Positions 57,986 through 64,000 of a DNA stretch of 64,000 bases are shown here, one piece after another. Positions within the stretch are counted from its first letter, which is position 1, and each line of letters starts with the position of its first letter. Source of the stretch: Acidobacteriota bacterium (lineage in GTDB: Bacteria > Acidobacteriota > Blastocatellia > HR10); the NCBI GenBank assembly GCA_030550025.1, contig JAUQQC010000013.1:1263-65262 (forward strand), given 5' to 3'. Under the pieces are notes generated by a model, which was not told where the DNA came from, did not search any database, and saw only the letters and a list, made by a program, of their open reading frames with translations. Both the position numbers and the translations under genes were made by a program.

Positions 57986-60900
57986 TCACCACGTCAACTT
58001 CAACGCGAACTGGACCTGTCGCGGTGTCCCAACAGTGCTCGTGATCCGGCCGGCTTGTGGATTGCAGGAGTGGATCTGCGCTTGCTCGGCCGTCAGCCGG
58101 CACGGCAGCGCCTCCAGCTCAGCCGGCGTGGGGGCACGTCGGAATTGCGGAACGAAGCCGATGTAGAGCTGATTGAACGGGAGAGCGAAGTTCGGATGGT
58201 TGAGGACGTTGAAGGCCTCCACACGAAACTGTGCGCGCACCGTCTCCCGAATAGGGAACTCCTTCGAGAGCCCGACGTCGAGGTTCGAGAAGCCAGGGCC
58301 ACGCACGGATGTGCGCGGAGCATTCCCCAAGCGGCCAGGCTCTTGCAATGCGAACGCCTTCGGATCGAAATACCGATCCACGCGTCCGATGACGGGATTG
58401 GCCCGCAGGATGTTCGGCCGATCAGGGAAATCTATGTTGTCCCCTACGCCCGTGATGCCAAATCCGGCCAACACCGAGAAAGGATATCCGCTACGAAATT
58501 CGCCGAGAGTGGTAATCTTCCATCCCCCGAAGAGCGCTTGAGCCAGACCGCGCGCATCGCTGAGGAAGCGCTTGCCGCGCCCCACCGGCAGCTCATACAC
58601 GGCGTTCACGGTCGCGCGATGCCGAATGCTGAAGAGCGACTCCGAGCGATCCAGCCTGCGATTGAGAGGATACTGGCTTGCCTGTGCGACGCCACGAATG
58701 ATGTTGTTGGAATTGAAAGCATCGGATTCCGAGAGGGCTTTGGAGAACGCGTAAGAGCTTTGGAACGTCAACCCTCCAGAGAGCCGACGCGCCACCTGAA
58801 CGCTCACCGAATGATAGTTCGCCGTGGTGTCAAAGCGGCGCGCGTAGAGGGAGAAGGCGATCCGACTCACTGCCGGGGCTGCCGTCCCACATCCTCCGGT
58901 GAAGATGGGCTGTCCATTCTCGAACCGGCACGGGAGGTTGTGATTGGCCTCAATCTTCCGCGGGATATGATATGACTGGGACCCGGCATAGGTAAGCGTC
59001 AGGCCCAACTTCGCCGGCAGTTCGCGTGCGACCTCCAAATGCCACTGAACGGAGGTTGGCGAATTCACGGGATCCAGGAGCCCCGTGACCAGCCCCACAT
59101 ACGGAGTCGGCTGCGTGCACGTCGCGCACTGCGGGAACGGGATCGGCGGCAGGAATCCCGGAGCGAGCGGCTCCCCGAAGAAGGTGTTGAGCACCGGCTG
59201 AGGCGCGTTCCACTGGAGGATCCCCTGGGCCGTCCCCTCGAATCCGAGGAACTCATTGAAGACACCGAAGCCTGCGCGAATGACCGTCTTGCCGTTGCCG
59301 AAGGGATCATAGGCGATGCCCACGCGCGGCTGGAACTGCGTGAGCGAATAGTTGTCATAGGGCTGACCAACAGTGACCTGCGTGTCTTCGGGACGTCGCC
59401 AATTGCCCAACTTATTGTGGATATCCTTGAGGACCGGCACTTGGAATTCGTGCCGCAGTCCGAGCGTGAACGTCACGCGAGGGGAGAGCCGCCAAGCGTC
59501 TTCCACATACCAAGCGAAGAGCGTCGTGCGGATACCGAAGCTGGCATCGGCTCCATCCCGACGAATGATCAGCACGGCAGGATTTGCGGCCAACAGATCA
59601 TTCAGAGTGAGGAAGGTATAGCTCCCTCCCGGAATGACCGCTGAATTCCAATTCCACTGGAAGCGGTTCACCATCCCACCAAGCTTCACCGTGTGATTTC
59701 CACGCGCGTACGCGAGGTCATTGTTGACGACAAAGTTATTGCGCACGAGATGGAAGGGGCTGGCATCATCATTCCCCAGTAGCGTCAACGTGCCGCTCAC
59801 GGTACCCGCCGTCCCACCACCGACGGAAATCACGCCGATCGTCTTTCGAGCCGGATTGCCCGTATATTGCTCCGGGCGCAGGGAGATGGTTGGTTCGGTG
59901 GCGGCGAAGACGTTGGACCGCAGGAAGCTGAAGCTCGCGGTGTTGACGAGATTGGGTGTGAAGACGCGCGACCACCGGAGCAGGTAGTTCTGCACGCGAT
60001 CCGTCCGAACGAATTCGAAGGTCGGGAAGTGAAAGGCGGCGAGAGCGTCGGCATCAGTGATCGAGTAACGACCGGAGAATTGATCTTTCGGCGAGAGCGT
60101 GGACGTGATGTGAACGAGCCCGAAGTCCTGGCGCGTCGGCTGGCGATTCTGGAAGATATATTCGGCGATCCCCCCCCCGAGATCGGCCCCGTTGGGCCGT
60201 GGATAGAGCTCCAGAATGGCCTTCACGGCCGGGGAGATGGCAACGGGTCGTCCTCCGGGACCGACGACCGGAAAGTCACACGTCCCTCCAAGACCCCCAT
60301 TTCGCGCGCATTCGCTTGGGACGAAGGAGATCTCAGTCGTCGTCAGTCGCTGCCGCAGCCCTTCGTAGTTAGTGAAGAAGAATGCGCGATCCCGACGGAT
60401 GGGCCCGCCCAAGGCCGCTCCGAATTGATTGCGTCGGAAGGGTGGTTTCTCCCGATCGAAGAAGGAGCGCGTATCGAAGATGTCGTTACGCACGAACTCG
60501 TAGGCGCTGCCATGCCACTCGTTGGTACCGCTACGCGTGGCGAAACTGACTACGGCGCCTGAGGCACCGCCATAGGCCGCGCTGAAAGAATGGGTGATCA
60601 CCTTGAATTCTTGAATGGCTTCGACCCCCGGCATGTCGCCAGCTGCCGCCGTCCCTGGGGCGGTGAAATTCCCATTGCTGAAGTTCACGCCATCCACGAG
60701 GTACGCCACAGAAGATCCCATCAATCCATTGGCGCTGATGTAAGACCCGGTATTGGTCGCCGCGCCGAGCACAGTCGGCGGCGTCGCGTTGGTCATGCGC
60801 ACAAGCCCAGGTTGCTGCGTGACCAAGGCCGTGAAGCTTCGTTGGTTCAACGGTAGCTCGCGCACTTGCACGGGGAGGATGACGGTGCTGACTTCGACCT

Positions 60901-61315
60901 TGGTCGTCTCCACGATGGGGACGACTTCCACGCCCACGTCAACGCTCTCGGTCAGTTCGCCGACTTCGAGCGTGACCCGCACGGTCTCGGTCGCCCCTAC
61001 CGTGAGAGGTACATCCCGGATAATCGCCCTCTTGAACCCAGGCGCTTCGACGCTCACGTCATAGCGCCCGGCTGGGAGCTGAGAGATGACGAATTGTCCC
61101 TGCTCTCCCGTCGTGGTCTCACGGGTCAATCCCGTCTCTTGGTTCTTGATGGCGACGCGCGCTCCGGGAACGACAGCACCGGTCTTGTCGGCGACATCCC
61201 CGGTGATGGTCGCCGTCGTCACTGCTCCTTGAGCGAAGGCCGATGCCCCCCCCCAAGGACCGAACGCTAACGAGAGCAGGATGCCCCAGAATAGAGGCGT
61301 GCTTCTCCTCCACAT
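57986..61315 (-). CDS. Oar-like TonB-dependent outer-membrane receptor
   Basis: 1109 residues. The signal peptide ends near SAFAQGA (residue 30). The carboxypeptidase-regulatory-like domain is TATITGDVADKTGAVVPGARVAI to about 115, the plug has LPLNQRSFTALVTQQPGLV and FSAAYGGASGAVVSFATRSGTNEWHG, and the barrel ends QFALKLTW with terminal Trp. ATG 61315 is selected for AGGAGGTGAGGGT upstream and because the signal peptide starts there. It lies between the acyl-CoA synthetase and the LLM genes; uptake of the same hydrophobic or polymeric substrate is possible. Confidence 0.93.
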   Translation of the reverse strand: MWRRSTPLFWGILLSLAFGPWGGASAFAQGAVTTATITGDVADKTGAVVPGARVAIKNQETGLTRETTTGEQGQFVISQLPAGRYDVSVEAPGFKRAIIRDVPLTVGATETVRVTLEVGELTESVDVGVEVVPIVETTKVEVSTVILPVQVRELPLNQRSFTALVTQQPGLVRMTNATPPTVLGAATNTGSYISANGLMGSSVAYLVDGVNFSNGNFTAPGTAAAGDMPGVEAIQEFKVITHSFSAAYGGASGAVVSFATRSGTNEWHGSAYEFVRNDIFDTRSFFDREKPPFRRNQFGAALGGPIRRDRAFFFTNYEGLRQRLTTTEISFVPSECARNGGLGGTCDFPVVGPGGRPVAISPAVKAILELYPRPNGADLGGGIAEYIFQNRQPTRQDFGLVHITSTLSPKDQFSGRYSITDADALAAFHFPTFEFVRTDRVQNYLLRWSRVFTPNLVNTASFSFLRSNVFAATEPTISLRPEQYTGNPARKTIGVISVGGGTAGTVSGTLTLLGNDDASPFHLVRNNFVVNNDLAYARGNHTVKLGGMVNRFQWNWNSAVIPGGSYTFLTLNDLLAANPAVLIIRRDGADASFGIRTTLFAWYVEDAWRLSPRVTFTLGLRHEFQVPVLKDIHNKLGNWRRPEDTQVTVGQPYDNYSLTQFQPRVGIAYDPFGNGKTVIRAGFGVFNEFLGFEGTAQGILQWNAPQPVLNTFFGEPLAPGFLPPIPFPQCATCTQPTPYVGLVTGLLDPVNSPTSVQWHLEVARELPAKLGLTLTYAGSQSYHIPRKIEANHNLPCRFENGQPIFTGGCGTAAPAVSRIAFSLYARRFDTTANYHSVSVQVARRLSGGLTFQSSYAFSKALSESDAFNSNNIIRGVAQASQYPLNRRLDRSESLFSIRHRATVNAVYELPVGRGKRFLSDARGLAQALFGGWKITTLGEFRSGYPFSVLAGFGITGVGDNIDFPDRPNILRANPVIGRVDRYFDPKAFALQEPGRLGNAPRTSVRGPGFSNLDVGLSKEFPIRETVRAQFRVEAFNVLNHPNFALPFNQLYIGFVPQFRRAPTPAELEALPCRLTAEQAQIHSCNPQAGRITSTVGTPRQVQFALKLTW

Positions 61316-61409
61316 ACCCTCACCTCCTGAATGGAAATGTGTCCCTACCGGGATTGGCCAAAGGGAACACTCCAGATAGCGCTCTCTCACGGCCCTCCCT
61401 CGAATCTCC

Positions 61410-63113
61410 TCACGATGCGGGGAGAGGGGATTCGATGCCTCCCCTCCTCTCCCTCTCGAAGGATTCCCGAAGCTGAGATTTTTGAATTTTCCCGCTTCCC
61501 GTCATGGGGAATTCCGAAACGAAACGAACATATCGCGGGACCTTGAAGGGAGCGAGATGTCGACGGCAGTACGCTATGACCTCTTCCTCAGTCAAGCGCT
61601 CCCCTTCTTTGAGCTTCACGAAAGCGGCCGGGACCTCCCCCCACTGGGGATCAGGAACGCCAATGATGGCCGCGGCGATGATCTTCGGATGCGCCAGAAG
61701 GAAATTCTCGACCTCCAGAGCTGAGACGTTCTCACCTCCAACGCGCAGCACGTCCTTCAATCGCCCGAGGAAGACCAGATATCTCTCTTCCGTCAACGCG
61801 CCGAGATCACCGGTGTGTAACCATCCTTCCGCATCAATGGCACGAGCCGTCTCGTCCGGCATGTTGTAATAGCCCATCATCACGTTATAGCCGCGCACGC
61901 AGATCTCGCCTGCTTGTCCGGGCGCGAGGCGCTCTCCGGTCTCGGGATCCCGAATCTCCACCTCAACGCCCGGATGGGGTCGACCATTCGTTCGCAACCG
62001 CCTCTCCCGTGCATCTCGCCAATCGGTGATGCAAACATTCGGACTCGCTTCCGAGAGCCCATAGACGGAACACACATGCCGGATGCCGATCTCATCGGCG
62101 ATCATCTGCAGGAGCGCCGGAGGGCCCGCCGCCCATCCCTTCCTCAGACTCGAACGATCCCGACGCGAGAAATCAGGATGATCACGAAGCATGAGGAACA
62201 TCGTCTCGATGCCAATATACGCGGTGATCCGCTCTTCCTCGAAAAGTCGCAGCGTCTCCCCGGCGTCGAACTTGGTCATCATGTGTAAGACGTAGCCGCG
62301 CGTGACGGCCCCAAGGAGCGCACAGACCGAACCGCCGATGTGAAACATCGGCATGGCCGAGAGTACGCGATCGCTCTCGTCGAAGCCCGCGCGTCCGGCC
62401 ATGAGGAAGGCGTTGCGCAAGGTCTGATCGTGTGCGAGCATGACGCCCTTCGGAAAGGCTGTGCTCCCGGACGTGTATTGAATGAGCACGACGTCATCCG
62501 GGCGGACATCCGCCTCTCGTTGGCGAAGCGCGCGCTCCCAATGAGGATCCGCGCCGAGCGCGAGCACGTGGGAGTAGGCGAACATCCCGGGCGCTCCGGG
62601 CCCAAGCGTGATCAGGCGCTTCAAATTTGGGAATCGGCGCGACCGAAGTCGTCCAGGTGGATAGACATTCGCCTCCGGACAGAGAGTACGGATGACGGCT
62701 TCGTATTCCGCGTCTAGGAAGCGATCCATCGTGATGAGCGTCGCCGCCTCAGATTGCCGCAAGACATATTCGAGCTCTCCCGCTTTGAACCGCGTGTTGA
62801 GAGGAACCACGACGGCTCCGATCTTGGCGATAGCGAACTGCGCGATGGCCGCCTCCGGCAGGTTGGCCAACCACAAGGCGACGCGCTCGCCCGGAGCAAC
62901 GCCGAGCGCCAGCAACCCCCAAGCCAATCGATTCACTGCAGTCAAAAAGTCGGCCGCCGTATACGCTCGCCGAGTGGCTCTCCCATCGGATTCGGGGATC
63001 TCGACGTGATGGAAGACGAAGAGCTCTCTTTCCGGAGATCGCGCGGCCAAACGTTCCAAAGCCGCTCCATACGTGAGACGCGGCCACTCGAAGACCTCTT
63101 CATAAAGCGTCAT
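61410..63113 (-). CDS. Acyl-CoA synthetase (AMP-forming, long/medium-chain fatty-acid-CoA-ligase-like)
   Basis: 567 residues. The P-loop reads IQYTSGSTAFPKGVMLAH (A3 motif, usually YTSGTTGxPKG). SVYGLSEASPN is the A5 region, WLHTGDLGALTEERYLVFLGRLKDVLRVGGENVSALEVE covers A7-A8, and the catalytic Lys of A10 is in GKIQKSQLR. STAF in place of TTGx is a small variation. The product would be an acyl-CoA from a carboxylic acid that enters the pathway; a substrate cannot be told. The gap 61316-61409 (94 bases) upstream of the receptor start shows no clear signal. It is coupled in orientation with SnoaL-like and SDR genes upstream. Confidence 0.93.
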   Translation of the reverse strand: MTLYEEVFEWPRLTYGAALERLAARSPERELFVFHHVEIPESDGRATRRAYTAADFLTAVNRLAWGLLALGVAPGERVALWLANLPEAAIAQFAIAKIGAVVVPLNTRFKAGELEYVLRQSEAATLITMDRFLDAEYEAVIRTLCPEANVYPPGRLRSRRFPNLKRLITLGPGAPGMFAYSHVLALGADPHWERALRQREADVRPDDVVLIQYTSGSTAFPKGVMLAHDQTLRNAFLMAGRAGFDESDRVLSAMPMFHIGGSVCALLGAVTRGYVLHMMTKFDAGETLRLFEEERITAYIGIETMFLMLRDHPDFSRRDRSSLRKGWAAGPPALLQMIADEIGIRHVCSVYGLSEASPNVCITDWRDARERRLRTNGRPHPGVEVEIRDPETGERLAPGQAGEICVRGYNVMMGYYNMPDETARAIDAEGWLHTGDLGALTEERYLVFLGRLKDVLRVGGENVSALEVENFLLAHPKIIAAAIIGVPDPQWGEVPAAFVKLKEGERLTEEEVIAYCRRHLAPFKVPRYVRFVSEFPMTGSGKIQKSQLRESFERERRGGIESPLPAS

Positions 63114-63141
63114 CCCCCCTCCTCCCCTTGCGGCCGAGGCG

Positions 63142-63534
63142 TCAGGCTTTTGGAAGCGCTCCGATCATCTCCAGGACGCGCGCGCTGTCGTAGAAGATCT
63201 GCAGCTTCCGAATTTGCCCGTCCCGAATCGTGAAGAGGTCTACAGCTTCGAAGACCACCCGCTGTCCAGTTCGCGTCGTCCCCTCAAAGTGAATCTCGAC
63301 GGCGACATCGCCTTCCGGGCTGAAGAAGAGCCGACGCACGTCATCAAACCGCTCAGGATAAAACTGCAGGACGTTCGCATAGAACCGACCGATCGCCTCG
63401 CGCCCGACGATGGGATCGGACATTGGGAAATGCAGCGAGGCGTCATGCGCAAAGAGCGCGACCAGATCATCGAGGCGCGTCTCATTCACGGCGGCGAAAT
63501 ACGTGCGGACGATCCGTTCGGATTCAGCGCTCAC
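63142..63534 (-). CDS. SnoaL-like/NTF2-fold protein
   Basis: 130 residues, the usual size of SnoaL/nuclear-transport-factor-2-like small enzymes: VRTYFAAVNETRLDDLVALFAHDASLHFP at the start, IVGREAIGRFYANVL, DVAVEIHFEGTTRTGQRVVFEAVDLFTIRDGQIRKLQIFYDS. The cone-shaped fold binds polyketides or steroids, and acts as an isomerase, cyclase or hydrolase. LHFPMSDPIVG has the Asp typical near the pocket entrance. Steroid delta-isomerases share this fold. No certain function here. GGAGAGTGAGAAGTG precedes the start. Confidence 0.87.
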   Translation of the reverse strand: MSAESERIVRTYFAAVNETRLDDLVALFAHDASLHFPMSDPIVGREAIGRFYANVLQFYPERFDDVRRLFFSPEGDVAVEIHFEGTTRTGQRVVFEAVDLFTIRDGQIRKLQIFYDSARVLEMIGALPKA

Positions 63535-63563
63535 TTCTCACTCTCCTTGGGGAAAGCTCTCGG

Positions 63564-64000
63564 CTATTGAGCCGTGAATCCCCCATCAGCGACCAAGACG
63601 GCACCGGTCACATAGCTGGCGTCATCGCTGGCGAGGAATGCGATACAGGCGGCGATCTCCTCGGGCCGCGCGATTCGCTTGAGGAGCGTGAGGTTGGCGT
63701 ACATCTGTCGCACCTCCTCCGGGCTTCTCCCACCTGGAACGCGCCGACAGGCGCGTTCGAGCAAGGGGGTATCCACCGGTCCCGGACAGATGCAGTTGAC
63801 CCGAATACCGTGCTCGGCGTAATCGGCAGCCATGCTCCGCGTCAGTTGAATGACGGCCGCTTTGGAAGCTCCATAGGCGGAGAACTCGCGCACGGCCACC
63901 AAACCACCAACCGAGGCGACATTAACGATAGCTCCCCCACCAGCCCGAATGATCTCAGGGATGGCGAACCGGCTCATGCGATAGACGCCGTTGAGATTGA
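63564..64000 (-). CDS. C-terminal part of a short-chain dehydrogenase, cut by window edge
   Basis: The visible ~145 residues include LNGVYRMSRFAIPEI, the catalytic Ser of VNVASVGGL, Tyr-x3-Lys in SAYGASKAAV, NCICPGPVDTPL and SYVTGAVLVADGGFTA at the end; all are typical of the SDR catalytic half. The N-terminal Rossmann part with the cofactor loop lies beyond base 64000. An internal ATG at 63977 is not the start, because the frame and homology-like sequence continue to the window edge. It follows the same orientation as the SnoaL-like and ligase genes. Confidence 0.9.
   Translation of the reverse strand, partial: NLNGVYRMSRFAIPEIIRAGGGAIVNVASVGGLVAVREFSAYGASKAAVIQLTRSMAADYAEHGIRVNCICPGPVDTPLLERACRRVPGGRSPEEVRQMYANLTLLKRIARPEEIAACIAFLASDDASYVTGAVLVADGGFTAQ

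Noticed and set aside
1-64000. tRNA, rRNA, CRISPR, insertion sequences, prophage
   Set aside because: No cloverleaf-like, repeat-array, transposase or integrase sequence was noticed on reading; gaps between genes are too short for most of them.

Overview
The window looks like a chromosomal stretch of a GC-rich bacterium, most likely an uncultivated member of the Acidobacteriota. The main reason is three very large outer-membrane receptors of the Oar type (carboxypeptidase-regulatory-like domain followed by a TonB-dependent barrel, about 980-1110 residues), which are abundant in that phylum. The taxonomic guess is inference. Almost everything is on the minus strand; the only plus-strand gene is an IclR-type regulator near 18.4 kb. 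Genes are packed tightly: thirteen junctions are 4-base ATGA/GTGA overlaps, and no gap exceeds about 155 bases. I saw no tRNA, rRNA, insertion sequence or CRISPR array.
Region A (1-18.3 kb) looks like a catabolic island for an oxidised sugar, amino-sugar or polyol derivative: two Gfo/Idh/MocA oxidoreductases, an SDR, a DapA-type lyase, an HpaI-type aldolase, two class-III aminotransferases, a metal-dependent amidohydrolase, a formylglycine-generating-enzyme-like protein, two exported beta-propeller proteins, a sodium/solute symporter and an Oar-like receptor. The divergent IclR gene has a perfect 16-bp palindrome between its -35 and -10, a good candidate operator.
Region B (19.3-51.7 kb) is one nearly continuous run of about 30 minus-strand genes and reads as a catabolic regulon for a cyclic or ketonic carboxylic compound through CoA thioesters. 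At the far end is an acetone/acetophenone-carboxylase-like pair (HyuA-like; HyuB-like with a fused gamma-subunit-like zinc domain), then the mobile-histidine and C-terminal domains of PEP synthase as two separate small genes, and two paralogous proteins I cannot identify. Upstream come a CrotonasE, ETF beta/alpha, an SCP-x-type thiolase, an HMG-CoA-synthase-like/DUF35 fusion, IpdAB-like CoA-transferase homologues (one pair, one fusion), a PaaK-like ligase, SDR, acyl-CoA dehydrogenases, a TetR regulator, a 2,4-dienoyl-CoA-reductase-like enzyme, two DUF35 proteins, two thiolase-like proteins lacking the catalytic Cys, an enoyl-CoA hydratase, an amidohydrolase and a VOC protein. A TTGACA-type promoter with a 20-bp inverted repeat at its predicted start point sits at the head of this run (51.65-51.70 kb) and is the likely target of the TetR protein encoded inside the run.
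Region C (51.7-64 kb) starts with a carboxymuconolactone-decarboxylase/AhpD-like gene in which TGA replaces the second Cys of the CxxC motif. The frame stays open beyond it, and a bacterial-SECIS-like hairpin follows at the right distance, so this is a strong selenoprotein candidate. Then come two more Oar-like receptors, a DUF2889 protein, two luciferase-like flavin oxidoreductases, an acyl-CoA synthetase, a SnoaL-like protein and an SDR that runs off the window edge.
The most interesting material is the selenoprotein and the ketone-carboxylase-like locus with detached PEP-synthase modules and twin orphan genes.
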